This document shows positions 16,912 through 25,431 of a stretch of 35,801 bases of DNA, piece by piece. The DNA is from an uncultured Clostridia bacterium (GTDB taxonomy: Bacteria; Bacillota; Clostridia; TANB77; CAG-508). Position 1 is the stretch's first letter; every line of letters begins with the position of its first letter. The notes below the pieces were generated by a model. The model worked only from the letters and a program-made list of their open reading frames with translations. It ran no database searches and was not told where the DNA came from. The stretch spans positions 1 through 35,801 of the forward strand of contig CAJFJM010000009.1 of NCBI GenBank assembly GCA_904384245.1, given 5' to 3'. Position numbers and translations under genes: made by a program.

Positions 16912-16946
16912 TTGTTTTCTTTAAGTATATTACTTAAAGAAAACAA
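16912..16946 (+). promoter_or_regulatory. Perfect hairpin upstream of the repeat protein
   Basis: A 16-bp perfect stem with loop TAT at 16928-16930, ending 36 nt before the ATG at 16983. No T-run follows, so it is not a plain terminator. Its core is the exact reverse complement of the terminator core at 16751-16775, so the 165 nt between them are bounded by matching inverted repeats. Confidence 0.5.
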
Positions 16947-16982
16947 AAAGAAAATCCAAAGAAAGGTAATAAGGTGTAAAAT

Positions 16983-18573
16983 ATGAAAATAATGAGAAAT
17001 AACTTAAAATATAGTAAAGGTATCACGGTAATTTCACTAGTACTCACAATTATTATTTTGCTAATACTCGCAGGAATAACAATAGCGACTTTAACAGGAG
17101 AAAATGGATTTATCAATAATGCAAACAATGCAAAAAAACAAACAGAAATAGCTGAAGAGAAAGAAATAATAGACAGGGCAACTATAGAAGCTATTGGAGG
17201 CAATAAGAGAGGAATTTTAACGCAAAAAGAACTACAAGAGCAATTGGATAAAATAACTAGCAAAGGGAATACAGAAGTATCAGATGTTGGTGATGAATTT
17301 GAAGTTGTGTTTGTTGATAGTAACAGATATTATATAGTAGATAAAAATGGGAATGTAGGAGAATCACAAGATATTGTAAAAGATAAATATCCAGGAAATA
17401 TTACAATAGGAATTGATGGAGAAACATTAGATGGAAGTGAGGAACATCCTTATGAAATATGGTGTATAGAAGATTTATGTGATTTTTCAAATAGAATTAA
17501 TAATAAAAATGTAACTAGTTCATATGTAATGTTAATGCAAACATTAGATTTTAAATCTAATAGATCATATGTGAATGGAAATATAACGACCGAAGGTTTA
17601 ATAAAAAGTTGCAATTCTATAGAAGAATTGAAAAATACTTTAATGGAAGGAGAAGGTTTTACACCAATAGGAATTTTAGCTTCAACAGGAAGATTTGAAG
17701 GAACATTTGAAGGAAATAATAAAGAAATTAGAAATTTATACGTAAATAGAGATGGATATGCAGGATTATTTGGAGAAATTTTTAATGCAAATATCAATAA
17801 TTTAGGTATAACAGGAAGTGTAAAAAGTAAAAATGATACAGCAGGAGGTATTGCAGGATATGCAGATAAATGTAATTATAATAACTGTTACAATAAAGCT
17901 ATAATTGTGTCAAACGTATATGCAGGAGGGATTGTTGGAGCAACAGATAATTCTGCAAATATTAACAATTGTTATAATTTAGGAAATGTAACAGCACCTA
18001 ATTATACGGGAGGTATTGCAGGTAGATGTTCTGGAAAAGTAGAAGGATGTTATAATTTAGGAAATATAAAGAGCACAAATGGTTATGCTGGGGGATTGAT
18101 TGGACAATCAGTTCGGAACTATTAATATAAAAAATTCGTATAATATTGGAAATGTAAATGCAAACACATATCTATCTGCTGGAATAATATCCCATGAATA
18201 TGCTAATTCAATAGTTGAAAATTGCTATAACTTAGGAGAAATAAGTCAATTGGGTTCTTCTTGGGTTAGTTATGCATCAGCAAAGGGGATAGGAGGTAAT
18301 ACAATAACAAATTGCTATAATTTTGGTAAAGTTATTTCAGAAAGAACAAAACCTAATGTGATTGGTGTGAGTAGTAGTAAAATAATAAGTTGTTATTATA
18401 ATTCAGAATTATCTGGTATAACTCAAGAGTTAGAAGAATTGAAAGATGTAAAAAATATGATGGTAGAAGAATTTGTGGAATTATTAAATAATTATAAAGA
18501 CGAAACAGGAAATTATCCAAAAGATTGGAAAAAATGGAAGGTAGGAGATAAAGGGTATCCAATATTTGAATAA
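16983..18573 (+). CDS. Pilin-like GLUG-type repeat surface protein, frame broken at a CGG codon
   Basis: Frame one runs 16983-18125 and the continuation occupies the +1 frame to 18573. Skipping C18114 joins them into a 529-aa protein reading GQSV-GTINIKN without a gap in the repeats. The N-terminus is a prepilin: a 13-residue leader ending SKG, then ITVISLVLTIIILLILAG and ENGFINNA. The rest contains repeats such as GGIAGYA..C.YNNCYN and NCYNLGNV, typical of GLUG-like beta-helical surface proteins (about residues 270-480). The start is ATG 16983 behind AAGGTG. Without the shift the product would be 380 aa and lose at least three repeats. It may be a minor, adhesive tip pilin; that is inference. 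Confidence 0.8.
18111..18117 (+). other. Candidate +1 recoding site GTT CGG A in the repeat protein
   Basis: In the zero frame the codons are GTT CGG AAC TAT TAA. Moving one base forward at CGG gives GTT, then GGA ACT ATT AAT, which continues the repeat (V-G-T-I-N). The same NTTCGGA heptamer interrupts prpC at 27997-28003. Confidence 0.7.
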
Positions 18574-18731
18574 AATAATGTAGATTCTAAGAATTTGAAT
18601 TTTATTCTGATTTTTGTTTTAAATCCTATGTGAATTTTTTGTGAATTTTAAAAAAACGCAAAAAAAAGAGAAAATGTTGTAAAATAGCCAAAAAAACCAA
18701 TAATTTCTATTAAAAAATTAGATAAAAACTA

Positions 18732-18760
18732 TTGCAAAATTTGTAGAATATTGTTATTAT
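18732..18760 (+). promoter_or_regulatory. Sigma-A type promoter of ftsE
   Basis: TTGCAA at 18732-18737 and TATTAT at 18755-18760, spacing 17 nt, 57 nt before the ftsE start. It is the likely start of the ftsEX-hydrolase unit. Confidence 0.6.
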
Positions 18761-18817
18761 AAATACGATTACATAGAAACACACAAAACGAAAAAATACT
18801 GAAAGGAAAAAGTTCAA

Positions 18818-19504
18818 ATGATAGAATTTAGAAATGTAAGTAAAACATATGATACAGGTACAAAAGCAGTAAAAAATGCAAATTTTAGAATAGAAAAAGG
18901 AGAATTTGCATTTTTAGTAGGGTCATCAGGAAGTGGAAAATCAACACTTATAAAGTTAATTTTAAAAGAAGAAGAACCAACATCAGGAAATATAATAATA
19001 AACGGAAAAGATACAACATTTTTAAAACCAAGTAGAGTTCCATATTTAAGAAGAAGTATGGGAGTAGTATTTCAAGATTTTAGATTATTACCTGATAAAA
19101 CAGTATATGACAATGTAGCATATGCAATGTATATAGTAAGAGCTACACCAAGACATATAAGAAGACAAGTGCCAATGGTTCTTTCATTGGTAGGTTTAAG
19201 CAATAAAGCAAAAATGTATCCACATGAATTATCTGGTGGTGAGCAACAAAGAGTAGCATTAGCAAGAGCATTAGTAAATAATCCATCAATGCTAATAGCA
19301 GATGAGCCAACAGGAAACTTAGATCCAGACACAGCCTGGGATATAATGACATTACTAAATGACATAAATATGAGAGGAACAACAGTAGTAGTAGCAACAC
19401 ATGCAAAAGATATAGTAGACAGAATGAGAAAAAGAGTAATTCATATTAAAAAAGGCGAAATCGTAAGAGATGATAAAAAAGGTGGGTATGATTGTGAAAT
19501 ATAA
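18818..19504 (+). CDS. ftsE: Cell division ATP-binding protein FtsE
   Basis: A 228-aa ABC ATPase that works with FtsX to activate peptidoglycan hydrolases at the division site or side wall. Motifs are Walker A GSSGSGKST, Q-loop VFQDFRLLPD (the RLL(P/H) feature is typical of FtsE), signature LSGGEQQR, Walker B MLIADEPTGNLD, and the switch His in VVATH. The length matches the family. GAAAGGA precedes the ATG. The end overlaps the ftsX start, as in most genomes. Confidence 0.96.
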   Translation: MIEFRNVSKTYDTGTKAVKNANFRIEKGEFAFLVGSSGSGKSTLIKLILKEEEPTSGNIIINGKDTTFLKPSRVPYLRRSMGVVFQDFRLLPDKTVYDNVAYAMYIVRATPRHIRRQVPMVLSLVGLSNKAKMYPHELSGGEQQRVALARALVNNPSMLIADEPTGNLDPDTAWDIMTLLNDINMRGTTVVVATHAKDIVDRMRKRVIHIKKGEIVRDDKKGGYDCEI

Positions 19505-20390
19505 TATATTAGGATATTTAATAGGAGAAGGATTTAGTAACGTATTCAAAAATAAAAAATCAACAGGAGCATCGCTTATTATAATGTGTGCAACAATGAT
19601 TATATTTGGAGTATTCTTAATATTAGGAGAAAACATAAATCACTTTGTAGACCAAGTAAAATCAGAACAAGGATTTCAAGTATTTATAAAAACAGATGCT
19701 ACACAAGAAGAAATAGATGCTGTAGGAGAGCAAATAAGAGCAATAGATGGAGTAAATACAGCAGATTTTGTATCAAAAGAAGATGCATTAAACAGCATGA
19801 GAGAAAGATTAAAAGACACAAAAGGAGTACTTGATGGATTTGATGTAGAACAATTTAAAGCATCATACATGGTAACAGTTACAGATTTAAATAATAGTAA
19901 AGATATACAAAACCAAATATTACAAATCGAAAATGTAGTTAAAATAACAAGTAGTGATGAAACAGTCTCAACTTTAATAGGATTAGCAAATGGAATTAGA
20001 ATTGTTACAGGAGTTATATTACTATTATTAGTAGTAATTTCAATATTTATTATTGCAAATACTATAAAATTAACAGTACATGCAAGAAGAAAAGAAATTT
20101 CAATTATGAAATATGTAGGAGCAACAAATGGATTTATTAGATGGCCATTTATAGTAGAAGGTATGATAATTGGGATAGTAGCGAGCTTAATTTCAATAGT
20201 AATAGTAGGTGGAGCATATAATATACTTGCAAATCAACTAGTAAATGCAGATTTTATGCAAATAATGAATGCAAGCTTAGTTTCATTACAAGATATGTTA
20301 TCATCAATAATATTTGTATATATGTTACTAGGAATAGGAATAGGTGTACTTGGAAGTGTTATCTCAATGAGAAAATATTTAAAAGTATAA
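19494..20390 (+). CDS. ftsX: Cell division protein FtsX
   Basis: A 298-aa membrane partner of FtsE. A first membrane helix (about residues 25-47) is followed by a large external domain (50-165) that in Firmicutes binds the coiled coil of a hydrolase, then three more helices from about 170 to the end with HARRKEISIMKYVGAT between them. I chose GTG 19494 because AAGGTGG lies 8 nt upstream; in-frame ATGs at 19470 and 19488 are poorly spaced. It overlaps ftsE by 11 nt. Confidence 0.92.
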   Translation: MKYNILGYLIGEGFSNVFKNKKSTGASLIIMCATMIIFGVFLILGENINHFVDQVKSEQGFQVFIKTDATQEEIDAVGEQIRAIDGVNTADFVSKEDALNSMRERLKDTKGVLDGFDVEQFKASYMVTVTDLNNSKDIQNQILQIENVVKITSSDETVSTLIGLANGIRIVTGVILLLLVVISIFIIANTIKLTVHARRKEISIMKYVGATNGFIRWPFIVEGMIIGIVASLISIVIVGGAYNILANQLVNADFMQIMNASLVSLQDMLSSIIFVYMLLGIGIGVLGSVISMRKYLKV

Positions 20391-20400
20391 AGGAGGAAAC

Positions 20401-21663
20401 ATGCGTAAATATTTATGTATTGTTTTCATAGTTCTAGTGCTATGCTATACTACAATAGTACATGCAGAAAATGAAGTATCAAATGAAACAAATACAACAA
20501 ATTCTACAAATAGTACAACAAATGAAACTGGAACAGATCTTCAAACTCAGCAACAACAATTGCAAGAGCAAATAGAGCAGGCAAATGAAGAATTAACAAA
20601 TACTCAAAGTGAACTTTCAGAAAATTTGCAAGAAGTAGAAAAATTAGACGAAAAAATTTCAACTTCAGAAGCAGAACTTCAAAAATTAAATGAGCAAGTA
20701 GAAAGTTTAAAGGCATCAATGAAAGAAATAGAAGATGAATTAAATGAAGTAACAGAAAAATATGAAAAGCAAAAAGAAGTATTTGAAAGAAGAGTTGTAG
20801 CACTATATGAAACAGGAGAAATTGATTATTTAGACATTTTATTAAATTCAAATAGTGTGTCAGAGTTTGTATCAAGCTATTATGTAATTTCTGAAATTAC
20901 TGAAGCAGATAATGAATTATTAAATGATATTGCAGAAAAAAAAGATACTATTGCATTAAGCAAAGAAAAACTAGAAAATGAAAAAGAAGAATTAGCATCA
21001 CTTGTAGAAACACAACAAAGAACATCAAAAATATTGCAAAATACTAAAACAATAAGAGAAAGCTATATATCAAAATTATCAGATGAAGAAAAAGAAAAAC
21101 AAGCTCAAATTGATGAAATGACAAAACAGTATGAAGAAGTAAATAAACAAATACTAGAGTTAGCACAGCAAGGGTTAGATACTCAATATATAGGAGGAGA
21201 ACTTGCTTGGCCAGTTCCTGGGTATACAAAAATTACTTCTAAATATGGAATGAGAGTTCATCCAATAACTGGGCAATATAAATTACATACAGGTGTTGAT
21301 ATAGGAGCACCAACAGGAGCAAACTTTATAGCAGCAAATGATGGAATTGTTGTAAAAGCAGAATATAATACAGCATATGGAAGAATGGTTATAATAGACC
21401 ATGGTGGAGGAATTTCTACATTATATGCACACGGTTCTGAATTTTTAGTAGAAGTAGGACAAACAGTAAAAAGAGGAGATGCAGTATTAAAAGTAGGTTC
21501 ATCAGGATATTCAACAGGACCACATGCACATTTTGAAGTAAGAATAAATGGAGTAGTAACAGATCCAATGCCATATATTACAAATGGAGTAGTGCCAGGT
21601 TCTAAACAAGATGAAGCTTCACAAAATAAACCAAGTAGTGAAAATACTATAGATGAATATTAA
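20401..21663 (+). CDS. Secreted M23 peptidoglycan hydrolase with coiled coil (EnvC/PcsB-like), copy 1
   Basis: A 420-aa protein. The signal peptide (about 1-22, cut near VHA) is followed by an Asn/Thr-rich stretch, then a long coiled coil (about 45-250) with the FERRVVALYETGEIDYLDILL motif of FtsEX-controlled hydrolases. The C-terminus is an M23 zinc endopeptidase: HTGVDIGAPTG gives the first His and Asp, and GPHAHFEVRING gives the HxH motif. All metal ligands are present, so it should be active, unlike EnvC itself. A perfect AAAGGAGG precedes the ATG, 10 nt after ftsX. It is the likely FtsX-activated enzyme. Confidence 0.92.
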   Translation: MRKYLCIVFIVLVLCYTTIVHAENEVSNETNTTNSTNSTTNETGTDLQTQQQQLQEQIEQANEELTNTQSELSENLQEVEKLDEKISTSEAELQKLNEQVESLKASMKEIEDELNEVTEKYEKQKEVFERRVVALYETGEIDYLDILLNSNSVSEFVSSYYVISEITEADNELLNDIAEKKDTIALSKEKLENEKEELASLVETQQRTSKILQNTKTIRESYISKLSDEEKEKQAQIDEMTKQYEEVNKQILELAQQGLDTQYIGGELAWPVPGYTKITSKYGMRVHPITGQYKLHTGVDIGAPTGANFIAANDGIVVKAEYNTAYGRMVIIDHGGGISTLYAHGSEFLVEVGQTVKRGDAVLKVGSSGYSTGPHAHFEVRINGVVTDPMPYITNGVVPGSKQDEASQNKPSSENTIDEY

Positions 21664-21694
21664 AATATATATTATTAAATATTAGGAGGAACTT

Positions 21695-22936
21695 ATGAAA
21701 AATTTAATAAAAAATATAATAGGAGTCATAATAATAGGAATAATAATATCATATCCAAATTTGATCCTTGCAGAAACAGAAACAGAGCTTAATAATCAAA
21801 AAGAAGATAATAACGAAAAAATCACACAAGCACAACAAGAAAAAGAAAGAGTAACTAATGAAAAGAATCAAACAATAGATGAAGTAAATACTTTAACAGA
21901 ACAAATTACAGATTATCAATCTCAAATAAATGATTTAGATGCACAAATAGATGAGGCAAATAATAAGTTAGAAGAACAAACTAAAAAACTAGAAGAAGCA
22001 GAAAAACAATATAATGAACAACAAGATACTCTAAACACAAGAATTGTAGCACTTTATGAAGCAGGAGAAACATCATATTTAGATGTATTATTATCATCAG
22101 AAAGTGTAACAGATTTTATATCTAATTATTATATAATTTCAGAAATTGCAGAATGTGATGTGGAATTATTAGAACAAATAGATAATCAAAAACAAGAAAT
22201 AGCTAAAGCTAAAGAAGAAATAGAAAATAGTAAAAATCAATTAGCAACAGCTAAAGCAGATAAGGAAAGAGTATCACAAGAATTACAAGAAAAGAAAAGT
22301 GAAAAAGATTCATATGTAGCGCAATTATCACAAGAAGAACAAGATATAGAAGCACAAATTGAAGAATTACAACAAGCAAATATTCAAATAGATAAAGATA
22401 TTGCAGCAGCAAGAGAAGCAGCAAGAAAGAAATTGGAAGAAGAGAAGAAGAAACAGCAACAACAAAATAACAATAATAATAGTGGAAGCAATTCAGGAAG
22501 TTCATCAGGTGGAGGAATAAGCAATCCAAGTTCAGCAGGATTTATTTATCCAGTACCAAGTGGATATGCAACAATAACAACAAATTTATATTATTCAAAT
22601 GGAAGTTATCATGGAGCAGTAGACTTTGGGACAGGAGGAATTTCAGGACAACCTGTATATGCAGTAGCAGATGGAGTAGTAATAACAGCAAAAGCACTAA
22701 CAACAAGTTATGGAAATTATATAATAATAATGCATAGAGATGGATTATATACATTATATGCACATGGACAACCAGGTTCAATTGCAGTATCACAAGGACA
22801 ATATGTAACACAAGGACAACAAATAATGAGGGTAGGAAATTCAGGAAATTCTACAGGACCACATTTACATTTTGAAGTAAGAACAGGCAATGGATTATAT
22901 AGTGATAGAGTAGACCCACGTCCATATTTACCATAG
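21695..22936 (+). CDS. Secreted M23 peptidoglycan hydrolase with coiled coil (EnvC/PcsB-like), copy 2
   Basis: A 413-aa paralogue of the preceding protein: signal peptide (about 1-27), coiled coil with the matching segment RIVALYEAGETSYLDVLLSS, an Asn/Gly/Ser linker (about 245-275), and an M23 domain with HGAVDFGTGG and GPHLHFEVRTG. Metal ligands are intact. The head domain is clearly diverged from copy 1, which argues for an old duplication with a separate role. AGGAGGA precedes the ATG, 31 nt after copy 1. Confidence 0.92.
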   Translation: MKNLIKNIIGVIIIGIIISYPNLILAETETELNNQKEDNNEKITQAQQEKERVTNEKNQTIDEVNTLTEQITDYQSQINDLDAQIDEANNKLEEQTKKLEEAEKQYNEQQDTLNTRIVALYEAGETSYLDVLLSSESVTDFISNYYIISEIAECDVELLEQIDNQKQEIAKAKEEIENSKNQLATAKADKERVSQELQEKKSEKDSYVAQLSQEEQDIEAQIEELQQANIQIDKDIAAAREAARKKLEEEKKKQQQQNNNNNSGSNSGSSSGGGISNPSSAGFIYPVPSGYATITTNLYYSNGSYHGAVDFGTGGISGQPVYAVADGVVITAKALTTSYGNYIIIMHRDGLYTLYAHGQPGSIAVSQGQYVTQGQQIMRVGNSGNSTGPHLHFEVRTGNGLYSDRVDPRPYLP

Positions 22937-23020
22937 GAATGAAATATAAAAAATTGCATACATATAAAATAGAATTTAATTCAGAAAAAGATATAAGAAT
23001 ATAAAATTCAATTTATAAAA

Positions 23021-23052
23021 CACAATACGAAGTTTATAAGCTTCGTATTGTG
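23021..23052 (+). terminator. Hairpin after the M23 genes, probable terminator
   Basis: A 12-bp perfect stem CACAATACGAAG / CTTCGTATTGTG with an 8-nt loop, followed by AATACTTTTTCTT. The T-run is short and set back by several bases, so termination is likely but not certain. Confidence 0.6.
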
Positions 23053-23178
23053 AATACTTTTTCTTATTGTATAGGAAACAATATGAAACTTTAAGTTATG
23101 CGAGCTCAAAATGAAAAAAATAAGATTTTATTTTCAAAAGAGAAATCAATTATAAACAAAGGAAAACTATAATTAGAG

Positions 23179-23222
23179 TTATTGGCATATATATAACAAT
23201 ATTTTTATATATATGCCAATAA
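23179..23222 (+). repeat. Long AT-rich hairpin before ctpA
   Basis: A 17-bp stem starting TTATTGGCATATATATA is mirrored at 23206-23222, with weaker pairing extending outward on both sides. It has no T-run. It lies in the 427-nt gap between the M23 genes and ctpA together with the short repeats and the leader element. Confidence 0.5.
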
Positions 23223-23231
23223 TTCTAATAG

Positions 23232-23290
23232 AATAATAGTTGAAAGAAAAAAATAATAATCGAAAGAAATAAAATAATAGTTGAAAGAAA
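23232..23290 (+). repeat. Three 18-nt near-direct repeats upstream of ctpA
   Basis: Units AATAATAGTTGAAAGAAA begin at 23232, 23252 (two changes: AATC for AGTT) and 23273, spaced 20-21 nt, about two helical turns. Spacing on one DNA face would suit a regulator, but polymerase slippage could also produce such a run. Confidence 0.5.
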
Positions 23291-23309
23291 TATATAATTG
23301 ACTACAAAA

Positions 23310-23357
23310 GGTTTATGGGTAACCTTTAAAAAGCCCAAATATATTATACAAGGAATG
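23310..23357 (+). promoter_or_regulatory. 48-nt leader element shared with pilB, before ctpA
   Basis: It begins GGTTTATGGGTAACC and ends TATTATACAAGGAATG. AAAGGTT and AACCTTT form a 7-bp hairpin; GGGT can instead pair with GCCC further on. The partner copy is at 10353-10400. Translation of ctpA starts 6 nt after it. Confidence 0.6.
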
Positions 23358-23363
23358 ATATAA

Positions 23364-24575
23364 ATGGAAGAAAAAAGAAAATATAATATTTACAAAACGA
23401 TAATGATAATAGTATTAACAGCTTTTATAACATTTATAATAACAGCATTAGTAGGATATAATTATGTAACAAAAGGTGATGGGGCAAAACTACTTGTAAG
23501 AGAGACTTCATCAAACCAAGATTTAATTGTACAACTAGAAAAATATAAAAGCATAATAGATGAATTTTATTTAGGAGAGGTTAATGAAGAAGACTTAAAA
23601 GAGGGAGCAATAAAAGGTTATATAGAAGGATTAGGAGACCCATATACAGAATATATATCAAAAGAAGAAATGAAAGAATATATGGAAGATACATTAGGAA
23701 ATTATGTTGGAATAGGGATATATATGTTATTTGATGAAGAAAATGGAAAGATAAAAGTTTTAGCACCAATGAAAGGTTCACCAGCAGAAACAGTAGGAAT
23801 AAAATCAGGAGACATAATAGAAACAGTAGATGGAGAAGAATATACAAAAGATGAAATGTCAGAAGTAGCAAATAAAATAAAAGGAAAAGAAGGAACAACA
23901 GTAAAAATAGGAATAAAAAGAGGAGAAGAAAATTTAGAATTTGAAGTTACAAGACAAAATATAAAAGTAAATCCAGTAGAAGGAAAAATACTAGAAAATA
24001 ATATAGGATATATACAATTTGCATCATTTGATGAAACAACATATGAAGATTTTAAAGCAAAATATGAAGAGTTAAAAAATCAAGGAATAACATCACTAAT
24101 AATAGATTTAAGAAATAATGGAGGAGGATTAGTAGATCAAGCAACAGATATAGCAGATTTATTTGTAGAAAAAGATACCCCATTATTATATGAAGTTGAT
24201 AAAGATGGAAATGAAGAAGTAATAAAAGCAGAAAATGATGTAACAATAAATATACCTACAATAATATTAACAAACGAAAATACAGCAAGTGCATCAGAAA
24301 TCTTAGCAGGAGCATTAAAAGATTTAGGAAAAGCAAAGATAGTAGGAACAAAAACTTATGGAAAAGGAATAATTCAGCAAATAATACCATTAAGTGACGG
24401 AAGTGGAATAAAAATAACAACAGAAGAATACCAAACACCAAACAGAAATAAAATACATGAAGTAGGAATAGAGCCAGATGAAACAGTAGAATTACCAGAG
24501 ACAGTAACAAATGTACTAGAGATTTTAGAAGATCAAGATACACAATTGCAAAAAGCAATTGAGTTATTAAAATAA
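23364..24575 (+). CDS. Carboxy-terminal processing protease CtpA/CtpB (S41 family)
   Basis: A 403-aa membrane-anchored serine protease. A membrane helix lies at about 10-32. Residues 60-100 hold the GYIEGLGDPYTEYIS cap region, a PDZ domain follows at about 105-190 (YVGIGIYM...GSPAETVGIKSGDII), then the S41 protease domain. The catalytic residues appear as Ser309 in TASASEI, Lys334 and Gln338 in TYGKGIIQ, the same spacing as in Bacillus CtpB. Placement after ftsEX and a hydrolase is common in Firmicutes. The likely role is trimming of envelope proteins or sporulation signalling; the substrate cannot be told here. Confidence 0.93.
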   Translation: MEEKRKYNIYKTIMIIVLTAFITFIITALVGYNYVTKGDGAKLLVRETSSNQDLIVQLEKYKSIIDEFYLGEVNEEDLKEGAIKGYIEGLGDPYTEYISKEEMKEYMEDTLGNYVGIGIYMLFDEENGKIKVLAPMKGSPAETVGIKSGDIIETVDGEEYTKDEMSEVANKIKGKEGTTVKIGIKRGEENLEFEVTRQNIKVNPVEGKILENNIGYIQFASFDETTYEDFKAKYEELKNQGITSLIIDLRNNGGGLVDQATDIADLFVEKDTPLLYEVDKDGNEEVIKAENDVTINIPTIILTNENTASASEILAGALKDLGKAKIVGTKTYGKGIIQQIIPLSDGSGIKITTEEYQTPNRNKIHEVGIEPDETVELPETVTNVLEILEDQDTQLQKAIELLK

Positions 24576-24577
24576 AA

Positions 24578-24650
24578 AGGGATTTTGGGGACGGACTCAT
24601 TTTTCCCTTTTTGAAAAAAAGTGAAAAATGAGTCTGTCCCCAAAATCCCT
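24578..24650. repeat. GGGGACGGAC-family palindrome after ctpA (also a likely terminator)
   Basis: Left arm AGGGATTTTGGGGACGGAC plus TCATTTTTC; right arm mirrors it with GTCTGTCCCCAAAATCCCT. About 28 pairs with one G-T, loop about 17 nt. The outer 19 nt of the left arm are found again at 14782-14800 after pilC. Confidence 0.8.
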
Positions 24651-24680
24651 AAAATGATAATTGAAAGGAATAGTATAAAA

Positions 24681-25271
24681 ATGAATTTAGCAAATAAATT
24701 AACAATATTTAGAATAATTTTAGTACCAATTTTAGTAATTATACCATTATTAGGAATAAAGCAAGAGTGGTTTGGAATTTCTGTAACATGGTTATTAGTT
24801 GATATAATTTTTATAATAGCATCAGTAACAGACAAATTAGATGGATATATAGCAAGAAGTAAAAATCAAGTAACAACATTTGGAAAATTTTTAGATCCAT
24901 TAGCTGATAAAATATTAGTGTTAGCAGCAATGTTATTATTAGTAGAAGATGGTAGATTACCAGCATGGATACCAATAATAGTTTTAGCAAGGGAATTTAT
25001 TGTATCTGGATATAGATTAATTGCAGTAGAAAAAGGCGGAATAGTAATAGCTGCGTCAAAATGGGGAAAACTAAAAACAGTAACACAAATGATAGCAATT
25101 GTATTAGCATTCGTTGATATGAATGCATTTGGGAAATGTTTTAGAGGAACACTAAGTGGAGGAGATTTTATTTTAAATGCAATAGTAACATTTTTAATGA
25201 TAATCCAAACAATAGCAACAATCTTTTCTGGATATGATTATTTAAAAGGAAGTAAAAAACTTTTAAAATAA
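24681..25271 (+). CDS. pgsA: CDP-diacylglycerol-glycerol-3-phosphate 3-phosphatidyltransferase PgsA
   Basis: A 196-aa membrane enzyme that makes phosphatidylglycerophosphate, the committed step to phosphatidylglycerol and cardiolipin. The CDP-alcohol phosphotransferase motif DG..AR........G...D...D is seen as DKLDGYIARSKNQVTTFG and KFLDPLADK. Start ATG 24681 with MNLANKLTIFRIILVP, typical of the family, preceded by GAAAGGAA. A longer upstream frame runs through the repeat and is rejected. Confidence 0.95.
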   Translation: MNLANKLTIFRIILVPILVIIPLLGIKQEWFGISVTWLLVDIIFIIASVTDKLDGYIARSKNQVTTFGKFLDPLADKILVLAAMLLLVEDGRLPAWIPIIVLAREFIVSGYRLIAVEKGGIVIAASKWGKLKTVTQMIAIVLAFVDMNAFGKCFRGTLSGGDFILNAIVTFLMIIQTIATIFSGYDYLKGSKKLLK

Positions 25272-25288
25272 TTATTTTAGGCTATTTT

Positions 25289-25329
25289 GTTAAAATTTAC
25301 AGCTAAAATAAACTGCATCCCAAAAGAAG
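25289..25329 (+). repeat. Degenerate left end of the MITE-like element
   Basis: The sequence starting GTTAAAATTTACAGCTAAAA, followed by AAACTGCAT and CAAAAGAAG, follows the order of the left end of the full element at 25941 (GTTACAATTTACGGCTAAAA, AAACCGCCA, CAAAAGAAG). No partner right end is adjacent. Confidence 0.5.
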
Positions 25330-25354
25330 ATGTCATAGAATTTTAAGAAATCCC

Positions 25355-25383
25355 TTGACAAAAAGAAAAATGTGCCGTAAGAT
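25355..25383 (+). promoter_or_regulatory. Sigma-A type promoter of greA
   Basis: TTGACA at 25355-25360 and TAAGAT at 25378-25383 with the ideal 17-nt spacing, 49 nt before the greA start. Confidence 0.75.
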
Positions 25384-25431
25384 AGTAAAGATATTTTACA
25401 AGGCAACAGCCAGAGGAAGGAGTAAGGAACA

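Noticed and set aside
16983..18573. Calling the repeat protein a simple pseudogene
   Set aside because: Only one frame change is present, the downstream part has no other stops or decay, and the same change in prpC argues for a common cause.
23232..23290. Possible CRISPR array
   Set aside because: Only three short, imperfect units with spacers of 2-3 nt; no cas genes nearby.
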